Source: JAXMCI01 sp046349435 (GTDB lineage Bacteria > Pseudomonadota > Alphaproteobacteria > Dongiales > Dongiaceae). Taken from it: a stretch of DNA of 64,000 bases. Position 1 is the first letter of the stretch; each line of letters opens with the position of its first letter. The position numbers and the translations under genes are program-made. Where the stretch lies: contig JAXMCI010000004.1 of assembly GCA_046349435.1 (NCBI GenBank), positions 124,001-188,000 on the forward strand, given 5' to 3'. The notes under the pieces are model-generated. The model ran no database searches. It was not told the DNA's origin and saw only the letters and a list, made by a program, of their open reading frames with translations. Below, piece after piece: positions 33,280 through 41,883 of this stretch.

Positions 33280-35799
33280 ATGTCAGGTCCAAGCAGGATG
33301 CAGTCGGTGCTCGCCGCGGCGTTCGCGGTCGCTTTCGCGGGCCTCGCTCCGGCAGCGGCCCAGCAGGTCACCGGCACGCCGGGCTCGCCGGACGCGACGA
33401 CCACCATCGATGGCCGCTACCTGCCGCCGCCGCCGCAGCCATTCCAGGGCGAGATCAACCTCAACGCCCTTCAGTCGAAGCCGGCCTGGCCCGCCCGCGT
33501 CGTGCCGCCCAGAGGCGCGCCGAACGTCCTGCTCATCATGACCGACGATGTCGGGTTCGGCGCGCCCTCCACCTTCGGCGGGGTGATTCCGACGCCGACG
33601 CTGGACCGGCTCGCCGCCAATGGACTGCGCTACACGAACTTCCACACGACGTCCTTGTGCTCGCCGACGCGGGCGGCGTTGCTGACGGGGCGCAACCACC
33701 ATTCGGAGGGCTTCGGCGTCATCTCGGAGCTCGCCACCGGCTTTCCCGGCTATGACAGCGTCATGGGGCCGGAGAGCGCGACGATCGCGAAGATCCTGAA
33801 GGGCAACGGCTACCGCACCTCCTGGTACGGCAAGAACCACAACACCCCGGCGTTCGAGACCAGCCAGGCCGGGCCGTTCGAGCAATGGCCGACCGGGATG
33901 GGCTTCGACTATTTCTACGGGTTCAATGCCGGCGACGTCAGCCAGTGGCAGCCGATGCTGACCCGCAACACGACGCCGATCACGCCCTTCGTCGGCCATC
34001 CCGGGTGGAACCTCATCACCGCGATGGCCGACGAGGCGATCGGCTGGATGAGGCAGCTCGACGACCTCGATCCGTCGATCCCGTTCATGATCTACTATGC
34101 CCCGGGCGCGACGCATGCCCCGCATCATCCGACGCCGGAGTGGATCGAGAAGATCAGCGCCCTGCACCTCTTCGACGACGGGTTCGAGGCCGTGCGCGAG
34201 CGGATCTTCGAGAACCAGAAGAGGCTCGGCGTGATCCCCCCGGACAGCAAGCTCACGCCGTGGCCGAAGGACCTCCTGAAGACCTGGGACCAGCATACGC
34301 CGGAGGAGAAGAAGCTCCTGATCAGGGAGGCCGATGTCTACGCCGCCTACCTCGCCTACGCCGACGACGAGATCGGGCGCGTGATCCGTGCCGTCGACGA
34401 CATGGGCAAGCTCGACAATACGATCATCGTCTTCATCAGCGGCGACAACGGGGCGTCGGCCGAGGGCTCCGAGATGGGAACCTGGAACGAGGTCCTGCCG
34501 TTCAACGGCGTCAACCCGACCGCCGCCCAGAACATGCCCTTCTACGACGCGTGGGGCGGCGACAGGACCTACCCGCATTACTCCATCTCCTGGGCCTGGA
34601 CCTTCGACACGCCGTTCAAGTGGACGAAGCAGATCCCGTCATATTTCGGCGGGACCAAGAACGGGATGGTCATCTCCTGGCCGGCGAGGATCCACGACAG
34701 GGGCGGCATTCGCTGGCAGTTCCACCATGTCATCGACATCGTGCCGACATTGCTGGAGGTGACCGGGATCCCGGCGCCGATCCAGGTCGACGGCGTGGCG
34801 CAGAAGCCGATCGAGGGCGTCAGCCTCGCCTATACCTTCGCCGACGATGCCGGCGGGCTTGCCGCGCCTTCGCGCCATCATCTCCAGTATTTCGAGATGC
34901 TGGGCGACTATGGGCTCTACGATGACGGCTGGATGCTCAGCGCCAAGCCGATCCGCGCGCCGTGGCAGCTGACCGGACCGGCCATCACCGATCCCGCGAC
35001 GGCCTATGAGCTCGAGCTGTTCCAGCTGACCAACGACTGGACGCAGTACACCAACGTCGCCGCGCAGCACCCGGAGAAGGTCAGGGAGATGCGTGACCTG
35101 CTGTTCGGCGAGTTCGCCAAGCACCAGGTGCTGCCGCTGGATGCCTCGGCGGCGACCCGGTTCGCGGCGCCGCGTCCGAGCCTCGCGGCGGGCCGGACGG
35201 TGTTCGACTACTCCGGGCTGCGGGTCACGGACATCCCGGAGGGGAACATGCCGAGCCTGCTGAACACCTCCTACACGATTACGGCGGAGGTCGACCTGCC
35301 CGAGGGCGGCGGCAATGGCATGATCATCAACGAGGGTGGCCGGTTCTACGGCTGGGGCCTGTACCTGGTGAAGGGCAGCCCCGTGTTCACCTACAACAAC
35401 CAGGGCATCGAGCGGACGAGATGGCAGGGGCCGGCGCTCGCGCCCGGCAAGCACATCATCGAGTTTCGCTTCAAGTACGATGGGCTCGGCGCCGGGACGC
35501 TCGCCTACAACAACGTGAGCGGCGTCGGCCGCGCCGGGACTGGGACGCTGACGGTCGATGGCAAGGAGGCGGCAACCCGGACGATGGAGCACACCTTGCC
35601 GCTGACCAAGCCGCTCGACACCGTGTTCAACATTGGCGATGCCTCCGGGACGCCCGTGGACGATGCGGACTATGGGATACCGTTCCCATTCGACGGCAAA
35701 ATCGGCAAGCTCGTCATTGTGCTCGACCGGCCGCAGCTGACGCCGCAGGACATCGCGAAGCTGAAGGAGGCGGAGGCCCGGCAGGGCGCCGACAAGTAG
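33280..35799 (+). CDS. Arylsulfatase (exported, formylglycine type)
   Basis: This 839-residue sulfatase hydrolyses sulfate esters. A signal peptide (MQSVLAAAFAVAFAGLAPAAA, cleaved near residue 28) sends it to the periplasm or outside. NVLLIMTDDVGFG holds the metal-binding Asp pair, and SLCSPTRAALLTGR at residues 125-138 is the type I signature, with Cys127 to be converted to formylglycine. SGDNGASAEG and FGGTKNGMVISWPARI complete the active-site region. It is longer than AtsA (about 530), with an extra C-terminal beta domain from about residue 650. The start ATG 33280 follows GGGAGGAGGG. No formylglycine-generating enzyme gene is in the window. The base composition is lower in GC than that of neighbours, and the gene lies in a repeat-bounded cassette. 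Confidence 0.93.
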   Translation: MSGPSRMQSVLAAAFAVAFAGLAPAAAQQVTGTPGSPDATTTIDGRYLPPPPQPFQGEINLNALQSKPAWPARVVPPRGAPNVLLIMTDDVGFGAPSTFGGVIPTPTLDRLAANGLRYTNFHTTSLCSPTRAALLTGRNHHSEGFGVISELATGFPGYDSVMGPESATIAKILKGNGYRTSWYGKNHNTPAFETSQAGPFEQWPTGMGFDYFYGFNAGDVSQWQPMLTRNTTPITPFVGHPGWNLITAMADEAIGWMRQLDDLDPSIPFMIYYAPGATHAPHHPTPEWIEKISALHLFDDGFEAVRERIFENQKRLGVIPPDSKLTPWPKDLLKTWDQHTPEEKKLLIREADVYAAYLAYADDEIGRVIRAVDDMGKLDNTIIVFISGDNGASAEGSEMGTWNEVLPFNGVNPTAAQNMPFYDAWGGDRTYPHYSISWAWTFDTPFKWTKQIPSYFGGTKNGMVISWPARIHDRGGIRWQFHHVIDIVPTLLEVTGIPAPIQVDGVAQKPIEGVSLAYTFADDAGGLAAPSRHHLQYFEMLGDYGLYDDGWMLSAKPIRAPWQLTGPAITDPATAYELELFQLTNDWTQYTNVAAQHPEKVREMRDLLFGEFAKHQVLPLDASAATRFAAPRPSLAAGRTVFDYSGLRVTDIPEGNMPSLLNTSYTITAEVDLPEGGGNGMIINEGGRFYGWGLYLVKGSPVFTYNNQGIERTRWQGPALAPGKHIIEFRFKYDGLGAGTLAYNNVSGVGRAGTGTLTVDGKEAATRTMEHTLPLTKPLDTVFNIGDASGTPVDDADYGIPFPFDGKIGKLVIVLDRPQLTPQDIAKLKEAEARQGADK

Positions 35800-35930
35800 G
35801 GCGGTGAGGGCGCCGCCGCGGCGCAGGCGACGCTTCGCACCGCGTACGCCCGACGGCGGCGTCCCGTCTTGACATTTTCCGCCGGACGGGGCGGGAATCG
35901 CCGTTGAACATCGCTGCCCCCGAGGGACCC

Positions 35931-36983
35931 ATGGCGGACGATGCCGGCACGCACGCGATCAGCTTCCGTGTCGGCTCGTCCTTCGCTCTCCCCGAGGTCG
36001 TCCGGTCTCTCGGTCACGCGCCGGAAGCGCTGTTCGCCGAAATCGGCATCGATCCTGCGCTGTATGGGCATCCGGAGAACCGGATCGCGGCACGCGATCT
36101 CGGCAGGCTCTTCGCAGGCGCGGCGCGGATCACCGGGCGGACGGACATCGCGCTGCTGGTCGTGGACCGCTTCCAGCCGCGGGGGCTCGGGCTGGTCGGC
36201 GAGCTGGCGGCGGAGGGACCGGATGTCCGGACGGCGCTGCGGAACATCGTCCGGCTGCTCCAGTACAATACCCTCGCAGGCTATCCCGTGCTGTCGCTCC
36301 TCGACGGGCTGGCGACGATGAAGTTCGAGCTCAGGGACTTCGACTTCCCGGGGGCCAGCTTCATCCTGGAGGGCGCGACCGGCATCATCTTCCGCCTGAT
36401 GCAGTGGCTCTGCGGCCCGCGCTGGAAACCCGAGGCGATCCATCTCAGCCGACGCATGCCGGCGGACCCGCGCCCCTTCCGGAGGTTCTTCGCCGCTCCG
36501 GTGTGCTACTCGGCGACCGACGACGCGGTGCTGTTCTCCGCCGACTGGCTGGCGCGGCCGGTGCCGCGGGAGGAGCAGCGCCGGGCGGCGCAGCGGCTGG
36601 AGATCGCCAACGCACCCTTCTCCGAGCTGGTGCGCCGGCAAGTGGCGCAGCGGCTCGGCTTCGCGGCCTTCCGTGCGGAGGACGTCGCGCAGGAGCTCGG
36701 CATCTCCCCGCGCCAGCTCTTCCGCCACCTTGCGGAAGAGGGCACCACCTATCGGGCGCTCGCGGACGGATTCCGCTTCGCCCGGGCGCGGCACCTGCTG
36801 GCGTCCGGCGATGCGCCATTGGCGGACATCGCGTTCGCGCTCGGCTTCCCGGAGCAGAGCGCCTTCAACCGGGCATTCGCGCGGTGGTCGGGGATGCCGC
36901 CCGGCAAGTGGCGGGCGGCCAGGGGTGCCGCGGGAGAGGGGCCCGCATCGGCGGCAGGAACGCCTGCCTCGGGTCGCGACTGA
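35931..36983 (+). CDS. AraC family transcriptional regulator (OruR-type N-terminal domain)
   Basis: This protein of about 350 residues has an arabinose-binding-like N-terminal domain of the OruR/ArgR type (residues 10-200: SLGHAPEALFAEIGIDPALY, LRNIVRLLQYNTLAGYPVLS). The C-terminal AraC double helix-turn-helix is at about 240-330: FRAEDVAQELGISPRQLFRH and DIAFALGFPEQSAFNRAFAR. ATG 35931 is preferred; a TTG at 35904 would add 9 residues. It follows the sulfatase by 131 bases and probably controls it, as AraC regulators of this type often lie beside their target. Substrate sensing is unknown. Confidence 0.88.
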   Translation: MADDAGTHAISFRVGSSFALPEVVRSLGHAPEALFAEIGIDPALYGHPENRIAARDLGRLFAGAARITGRTDIALLVVDRFQPRGLGLVGELAAEGPDVRTALRNIVRLLQYNTLAGYPVLSLLDGLATMKFELRDFDFPGASFILEGATGIIFRLMQWLCGPRWKPEAIHLSRRMPADPRPFRRFFAAPVCYSATDDAVLFSADWLARPVPREEQRRAAQRLEIANAPFSELVRRQVAQRLGFAAFRAEDVAQELGISPRQLFRHLAEEGTTYRALADGFRFARARHLLASGDAPLADIAFALGFPEQSAFNRAFARWSGMPPGKWRAARGAAGEGPASAAGTPASGRD

Positions 36984-36999
36984 GCCCGACAGCGGGCGT

Positions 37000-37028
37000 T
37001 TGACAGGGCCGGTCACCGACCCTAGGGT
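37000..37028 (+). promoter_or_regulatory. Promoter of the CUT1 transporter genes
   Basis: TTGACA (37000-37005), 17 bases, TAGGGT (37023-37028) is a consensus -35 with the local type of -10. It begins 17 bases after the AraC stop and reads towards the permease gene at 37174, giving a leader of about 140 bases that includes the desaturase fragment. Confidence 0.65.
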
Positions 37029-37086
37029 CGGGGCGACAGGAGAGGGGCCGGCCGTGAGGCCCGGCGCTGGAGGGATTGGCGGCGGC

Positions 37087-37161
37087 ATGGACTGGGCCCT
37101 GATCCGGCAGGCCCGCGATCCCGATTACTTCGTGCGCCGGCCGCTGCCGGCGGCGGCGTGA
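37087..37161 (+). pseudogene. Desaturase C-terminal fragment (copy 2 of the 63-bp direct repeat)
   Basis: An ATG at 37087 opens a 24-residue frame, MDWALIRQARDPDYFVRRPL then PAAA, that copies the last 20 residues of the desaturase ending at 33093. The nucleotide match runs 37099-37161, including the stop codon, with 4 differences in 63 bases. Bases upstream of 37099 do not match the desaturase. It is best read as the remnant left when the sulfatase-AraC segment was inserted or when the region was duplicated. It could be translated as a leader peptide of the transporter mRNA, but nothing supports a function. Confidence 0.7.
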
Positions 37162-37173
37162 GAGGGTGGGGAC

Positions 37174-38055
37174 GTGAAGGTCGGCCGCTTCCTGCCCTGG
37201 CTCTACGCCCTGCCGATGATCGTCTTCGTCGTCGGCATCTTCGCCTACCCGATCGCCACGCTGTTCCTCTACAGCACGCAGAGCGTGGCGGCCGCGGCGG
37301 ACACGCCCGCGACCTTCGTCGGGCTGGACAATTTCCGCTACGTCTTCTCGGACCCGCTGTTCCGCTCCGCCATCCTCAACAACCTCAAGCTCTTCCTCTG
37401 CGTGCCGGTGATGGTGGTGCTCGCCGTGCTGATCGCCGCCGTGCTGTTCGACCGGCCGCGCGGCTGGCGCTTCTACCGCACGCTGCTGTTCATCCCCTAC
37501 GTGCTGTCGATCCCGGTGGTCGGCGTCGTCTTCGGCTACATCTTCGAGTATCGCGGCGTGCTCAACACGGCGCTGCGCAATGCCGGGCTGAAGTGGCTGG
37601 CCTTCGACTGGCTGGGCAGCCCGAAGTGGGCGATGATCACCATCATGTTCGTCATCGTCTGGAAGGAGCTGGGCTTCGGCATCGTGCTCTGCCTCGCCCG
37701 GCTGATGAGCGTCAGCGAGGACTATTTCGAGTCGGCCAAGGTCGACGGCGCCCGCTGGTGGCGCATCCTCTGGCACGTCACCCTGCCGCAGCTGGTGCCG
37801 GCGATCGCCTTCTACGCGGTGGTCGAGTTCATCAACATGCTGTCCTGGGTGTTCGCCTACATCTACGTCATGACGCTCGGCGGCCCGATGAACAGCACCG
37901 TGGTCACCGAGTACTACATCTACCAGCAGGTCTTCACCAACAACCTGGTCGGCGTCGGCGCCGCCGCCGGGGTCGTGCTCTTCGCCATCGTCGCGGTGCT
38001 GATCGCCATGCGCTTCTGGATCGGGCGGCGCGTCGCCGCCTTCGGCTATGAGTAG
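37174..38055 (+). CDS. CUT1 sugar ABC transporter permease (MalF/UgpA type)
   Basis: This 293-residue permease begins LPWLYALPMIVFVVGIFAYP, typical of the first permease of carbohydrate uptake family 1. It has six membrane helices, and the EAA loop EDYFESAKVDGARWWRILWH is followed by VTLPQLVPAIAFYAVV. The start is GTG 37174. The gene overlaps the second permease by 8 bases. The cognate ATPase is not in this operon; the only MalK/UgpC-type ATPase in the window is at 42695 on the opposite strand. Confidence 0.92.
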   Translation: MKVGRFLPWLYALPMIVFVVGIFAYPIATLFLYSTQSVAAAADTPATFVGLDNFRYVFSDPLFRSAILNNLKLFLCVPVMVVLAVLIAAVLFDRPRGWRFYRTLLFIPYVLSIPVVGVVFGYIFEYRGVLNTALRNAGLKWLAFDWLGSPKWAMITIMFVIVWKELGFGIVLCLARLMSVSEDYFESAKVDGARWWRILWHVTLPQLVPAIAFYAVVEFINMLSWVFAYIYVMTLGGPMNSTVVTEYYIYQQVFTNNLVGVGAAAGVVLFAIVAVLIAMRFWIGRRVAAFGYE

Positions 38056-38902
38056 CGCCGCCGTCCAGCCGCGCGCGGCGCGGCGCGCGCTCGGCGCCTT
38101 CGGGCGGCACGGGCTGCTGCTGCTGTTCTGCGGGCTCTCGGTGCTGCCGATCTACTTCATGGTGGTGAACGCCTTCAAGACCAAGGCGGAGTACATCGGC
38201 AACCGCATCGGCCCGCCCCAGAGCCCGTCGCTCAACAGCCTGGCCGAGGCGATCGGCGGCGGCGACCTCTATCTCTGGCTGCTCAATTCCTGCCTGGTGA
38301 CCGCCGCCTCGGTGCTGCTCTCGACGGCGCTGGCGGCGCTCGCCGCCTACCCGATCTCGCTGATGCGCTGGCGCCCCGGGCCGGTGGTGCTCGGCCTGCT
38401 CATCGTGCTGCTGGTGGTGCCGCCGATCGTGCTGGTGGTGCCGCTCTTCGAGATGGTGGTCAGGGCCGGGCAGCTCAATTCGCTGCACACCGTCATCGTC
38501 ATCTACACCGGCATCATGCTGCCCTTCTCGACCTTCCTGCTGGCCAGCTTCTTCGCGACCCTGTCGCGGCCGCTGATCGAGGCGGCGCGGCTCGACGGCG
38601 CCGGCACCTGGCGGGTCTTCTGGCTGATCGTGCTGCCGCTCTCCGTGCCGGCGCTGATGACCGTGGTCATCGTCCAGGCGCTGTGGGTGTGGAACGAGGT
38701 GCTGGTCGCCGTCATCTTCCTGCAGGATCAGGGCTTGCGCACCTTGATGGTCGGCCTCACCCTGTTCAACTCGCGCTACCGGCACGACGTGCCGGTGGTC
38801 ATGGCCGGCATGATGGTGGCGGCGGTGCCGATGGTGCTGCTCTACCTCGCCGGCCAGCGCTTCTTCATCCGCGGGCTGACGGCCGGCGGCGTGAAGGGGT
38901 GA
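38048..38902 (+). CDS. CUT1 sugar ABC transporter permease (MalG/UgpE type)
   Basis: This 284-residue second permease has GLLLLFCGLSVLPIYFMVVN as first helix and the EAA loop SRPLIEAARLDGAGTWRVFW followed by LIVLPLSVPALMTVVIVQAL. It closes with WNEVLVAVIFLQDQGLRTLM, typical for CUT1. Translation is coupled to the first permease by an 8-base overlap. It is followed after 68 bases by the first of two binding-protein genes. Confidence 0.92.
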   Translation: MSSAAVQPRAARRALGAFGRHGLLLLFCGLSVLPIYFMVVNAFKTKAEYIGNRIGPPQSPSLNSLAEAIGGGDLYLWLLNSCLVTAASVLLSTALAALAAYPISLMRWRPGPVVLGLLIVLLVVPPIVLVVPLFEMVVRAGQLNSLHTVIVIYTGIMLPFSTFLLASFFATLSRPLIEAARLDGAGTWRVFWLIVLPLSVPALMTVVIVQALWVWNEVLVAVIFLQDQGLRTLMVGLTLFNSRYRHDVPVVMAGMMVAAVPMVLLYLAGQRFFIRGLTAGGVKG

Positions 38903-38970
38903 GGGCGTCGCATCATTGCGCTTTCAGGTAGAACGTTAAATGACCCATCTGCAATCGAGGGAGAGCGAGA

Positions 38971-40311
38971 ATGCGTAGGAGATGGAGCGGCCTGCTCGCG
39001 CTGGCGGCCGGGGTCCTGCTCGCCGTGGCGGCGGGACGGGCCTCGGCGGACGGCCTGGGCAGCGCCTACGACCCCGCCAAGTCGGGCAAGAAGACGCTGA
39101 CCGTCTGGTGGCTCGGCAACCAGGAGGTGCCGGGCATCGAGGACTGGATGAAGGAGTCGGTGGCCCTCTACCAGAAGGCCTACCCCAACGTCACCGTCAA
39201 CATGGTGCTGCAGCCGGTCGACACCTACAACACGCTGCAGAAGACCGCCTGCAAGTCGGGCAGCGGCCCGGACGCCTGGTACAACTGGGGCGGCGTCTGG
39301 TCGCTCGAGCTCGCCTGGGCGAACTGCACCGTCCCCAACGAGGAGGTGCTGTCGGCCGACGACCTGAAGCCGGTCCCGGCGATCGCCGGCACGATGTGGA
39401 ACGGCAAGACCTGGGTCTATCCGTTCGAGCTCCGCATGTACCCGCTGGTCTTCAACAAGGAGCTGTTCACCAAGGCCGGCCTCGATCCCGAGCATCCGCC
39501 GGCGACCTGGCCGGACCTGATGGCCGCCCTCAAGAAGCTGAAGGACTCCGGCACGACGCCGATCGTCATCGGCCTCAAGGACGGCTGGGGCGGCGAGATC
39601 TTCGGCGTGGCCCTGCAGGCCAAGCTGTTCAGCGTCCCCGACATCCTGAAGATGGTGATCGACGGCGACTTCAAGGGCGAGGCCTGGACCGCCTGGCTGA
39701 AGAAGCTGGTCGAGCTCAAGCCCTTCTTCAACGACGACGCCAACTCGACCCTGCTGGCCGACAGCCTGGGCCGCTTCCAGCAGGGCGAGGCCGCCATCGT
39801 GCTCGCCTCGCCCGGCTACCTGCAGACCATCAAGGCGATGACCGAGGCGGGCAAGCAGGTCGGCGTCATGAAGGTGCCGCCGCTGGCCGACAACGCGCTG
39901 GCCGCCAAGGCGCCGATCGACACGCCAGGCTTCCAGGTGACGAAGTTCGCCTCGGACAAGGCGCTGGCCGGGCAGTTCCTTGCCTGGCTGCACAGCCCGG
40001 AGCGGCTGGCGGCGCTCTATGACAGCACCGGCCTGCTGCTGATCGACCATCGCTGGGACATCTCGAAGGTGAAGCGGGCCACCGACGCCACGCTGGCCAG
40101 CTGGCGCGACGACATCGTCTACTACTCGGCCAACTACTACCCGACCGACCTCGACGTGAACGGCAACTTCGTCGCCTTCCAGGGGATCGTCGGCGGCGAC
40201 ATGACGGTCGAGCAGGCGGCGCAGACCTATGAGGACGTGATCACCAAGTGGCGCGGCGCGCACGGGCCCGACCTCGACAACTACAAGGCCTGGCTCTCCA
40301 GCTACAAATAG
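38971..40311 (+). CDS. CUT1 ABC transporter substrate-binding protein (copy 1)
   Basis: This 446-residue periplasmic binding protein has a Sec signal (WSGLLALAAGVLLAVAAGRA, cleaved after ASA near residue 28). Then come KTLTVWWLGNQEVPGIEDWM, GSGPDAWYNWGGVWSLELAW, AALKKLKDSGTTPIVIGLKD and the IDTPGFQVTKFASDKALAGQ region of SBP family 1. It is about 70 percent identical by eye to the adjacent copy 2. It captures an unknown sugar or sugar-like ligand for the permeases at 37174-38902. GAGGGAGAGCGAGA precedes ATG 38971. A strong hairpin follows the stop. Confidence 0.92.
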   Translation: MRRRWSGLLALAAGVLLAVAAGRASADGLGSAYDPAKSGKKTLTVWWLGNQEVPGIEDWMKESVALYQKAYPNVTVNMVLQPVDTYNTLQKTACKSGSGPDAWYNWGGVWSLELAWANCTVPNEEVLSADDLKPVPAIAGTMWNGKTWVYPFELRMYPLVFNKELFTKAGLDPEHPPATWPDLMAALKKLKDSGTTPIVIGLKDGWGGEIFGVALQAKLFSVPDILKMVIDGDFKGEAWTAWLKKLVELKPFFNDDANSTLLADSLGRFQQGEAAIVLASPGYLQTIKAMTEAGKQVGVMKVPPLADNALAAKAPIDTPGFQVTKFASDKALAGQFLAWLHSPERLAALYDSTGLLLIDHRWDISKVKRATDATLASWRDDIVYYSANYYPTDLDVNGNFVAFQGIVGGDMTVEQAAQTYEDVITKWRGAHGPDLDNYKAWLSSYK

Positions 40312-40322
40312 TACCGACGACC

Positions 40323-40355
40323 CCGGACGGGCCCAGCCTCGCCGGGCCCGTCCGG
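40323..40355. terminator. Strong hairpin between the two binding-protein genes
   Basis: CCGGACGGGCCC (40323-40334), a 9-base loop, and GGGCCCGTCCGG (40344-40355) form a perfect 12-bp GC stem just after the copy 1 stop. There is no U-run. Such hairpins often protect a highly expressed binding-protein mRNA or limit read-through to the next gene. Confidence 0.7.
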
Positions 40356-40392
40356 AAGCCGCGACGGGTTCAACAGGGAAAGGGAGACGGAC

Positions 40393-41742
40393 ATGATGCG
40401 AAGGAGAAGCGGCCGGTGGCTGGCGCTCGCGGCCGGGGCCGCGCTGCTCGCCGGCGTGACGGCGGGATCGGCCTCGGCCGACGGGCTGGGCAGCGCCTAC
40501 GACCCGTCCAAGGCGGGCGCCAAGACGCTGACCATCTGGTGGCTCGGAAACCAGGAGATCCCGGGCATCGAGGACTGGATGAAGGAGTCCATCGAGCTCT
40601 ACCAGAAGGCCTACCCGAACATCACCGTGAAGACCGTGCTGCAGCCGGTCGACACCTACAACACCATGCAGAAGACCGCCTGCAAGGCGGGCAGCGGCCC
40701 CGACGCCTGGTACAACTGGGGCGGCGTCTGGTCGCTCGAGCTGGCCTGGCCGGGCTGCACCGTGCCCAACGAGGAGGTGCTGGCGCCCGAGGACCTGAAG
40801 CCGGTGCCGACCATCCAGGGCACGCTGTGGAACGGCAAGACCTGGGTCTATCCGTTCGAGCGCCGCATGTTCCCGATCGTCTACAATAAGGCGATCTTCA
40901 AGAAGGCCGGGCTCGACCCCGACAAGCCGCCGACCACCTGGCCTGACTTCATGGCGGCGCTCAAGAAGCTGAAGGACTCCGGCACGACGCCGATCGTGCT
41001 CGGCCTCAAGGACGGCTTCGGCGGCGAGATCACCGGCGTCGGGCTGCAGTCCCAGGTCTACACCGTGCCCGAGCTCCTGCAGATGGTGACCGACGGCGAC
41101 TTCAAGTCGGACAAGTGGAAGTCCTGGATCAAGCGGCTGGTCGAGCTGAAGCCCTACTTCAACGACGACACCAACTCGACCCTGCTGGCCGACGGGCTCG
41201 CCCGCTTCCAGGAGGGCGAGGCCGCCATGGTGTTCGCCTCGCCCGGCTACCTGCAGACCATCAAGGCGATGGTCGAGGCCGGCAAGGAGGTCGGCGTGAT
41301 GAAGGTGCCGGCCTTCTCGGAGACCGGGCTCGGCGGCCGCATCCCGATCGACACGCCAGGCTTCCAGGTGACCAAGTTCGCGTCCGACAAGGCGCTGGCC
41401 GGCCACTTCCTCGCCTTCCTGCACAATTCCGACCGCCTCGCCGCCCTCTACAGCGGCAGCGGCACGATCCCGATCGACGAGCGCTGGGACATGAAGGAGG
41501 TGAAGCGCTCGACCGACGCCGAGCTCGCCAAGTGGGGCGGCGACGTCGTCTACTACTCCGCCAACTACTACCCGACCGACCTCGACGTGAACGCCAACTT
41601 CGTGATCTTCCAGGGCATCCTCGGCGGCGACATGACCGTCGACCAGGCCGCCCAGACCTACGAGGACGTCATCACCAAGTGGCGCGGCGCCCACCCCGCC
41701 GACGTCGAGAACTACAAGGCCTGGCTGAAGAGCTACAAGTAG
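40393..41742 (+). CDS. CUT1 ABC transporter substrate-binding protein (copy 2)
   Basis: This 449-residue paralogue of copy 1 has its own signal peptide (ALAAGAALLAGVTAGSASA) and the same core: KTLTIWWLGNQEIPGIEDWM, GSGPDAWYNWGGVWSLELAW, PPTTWPDFMAALKKLKDSGT and YYSANYYPTDLDVN. Differences cluster in the middle (for example ITGVGLQSQVYTVPELLQMV against IFGVALQAKLFSVPDILKMV), which suggests a changed ligand range. ATG 40393 and 40396 are both possible starts, with GGGAGACGG upstream. The tandem pair arose by duplication. A terminator hairpin follows 8 bases after the stop. Confidence 0.92.
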   Translation: MMRRRSGRWLALAAGAALLAGVTAGSASADGLGSAYDPSKAGAKTLTIWWLGNQEIPGIEDWMKESIELYQKAYPNITVKTVLQPVDTYNTMQKTACKAGSGPDAWYNWGGVWSLELAWPGCTVPNEEVLAPEDLKPVPTIQGTLWNGKTWVYPFERRMFPIVYNKAIFKKAGLDPDKPPTTWPDFMAALKKLKDSGTTPIVLGLKDGFGGEITGVGLQSQVYTVPELLQMVTDGDFKSDKWKSWIKRLVELKPYFNDDTNSTLLADGLARFQEGEAAMVFASPGYLQTIKAMVEAGKEVGVMKVPAFSETGLGGRIPIDTPGFQVTKFASDKALAGHFLAFLHNSDRLAALYSGSGTIPIDERWDMKEVKRSTDAELAKWGGDVVYYSANYYPTDLDVNANFVIFQGILGGDMTVDQAAQTYEDVITKWRGAHPADVENYKAWLKSYK

Positions 41743-41749
41743 CACGAGG

Positions 41750-41783
41750 GGTGAGGGCGGTGCCGCGAGGCGCCGCCCTCACC
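41750..41783. terminator. Hairpin terminator after the binding-protein genes
   Basis: GGTGAGGGCGG (41750-41760) pairs perfectly with CCGCCCTCACC (41773-41783) across a 12-base loop. It lies 8 bases beyond the copy 2 stop and before the convergent SDR gene. Confidence 0.65.
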
Positions 41784-41815
41784 TTCGACGCCGGCGCGCC
41801 GGGGATTGAGCAGGT

Positions 41816-41879
41816 CTCACGCGAAGCCGCGAAGCCGCGGAGAAGGCAACAGGATCCCCTCTTCGCGCCTTCGCGTGAG
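41816..41879. repeat. CGCGGAG-type intergenic inverted repeat, copy 1
   Basis: CTCACGCGAAGCCGCGAAG (41816-41834) and CTTCGCGCCTTCGCGTGAG (41861-41879) match at 18 of 19 positions as inverse arms around a 26-base centre. Related arms occur at 52970-53050 and, as a half copy, at 49089-49115. It lies between convergent genes and could end transcripts from both sides. Confidence 0.65.
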
Positions 41880-41883
41880 CCCC

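Noticed and set aside
35869..35897. TTGACA at 35869 as promoter of the AraC gene
   Set aside because: The -35 is perfect, but the -10 at 17 bases is CGGGAA; too weak to list as a feature, though an activator-dependent promoter is possible.
38842..41745. 967-codon minus-strand frame over the binding-protein genes
   Set aside because: Antisense shadow of two paralogous + strand genes, which is why it looks internally repetitive; no domain found.
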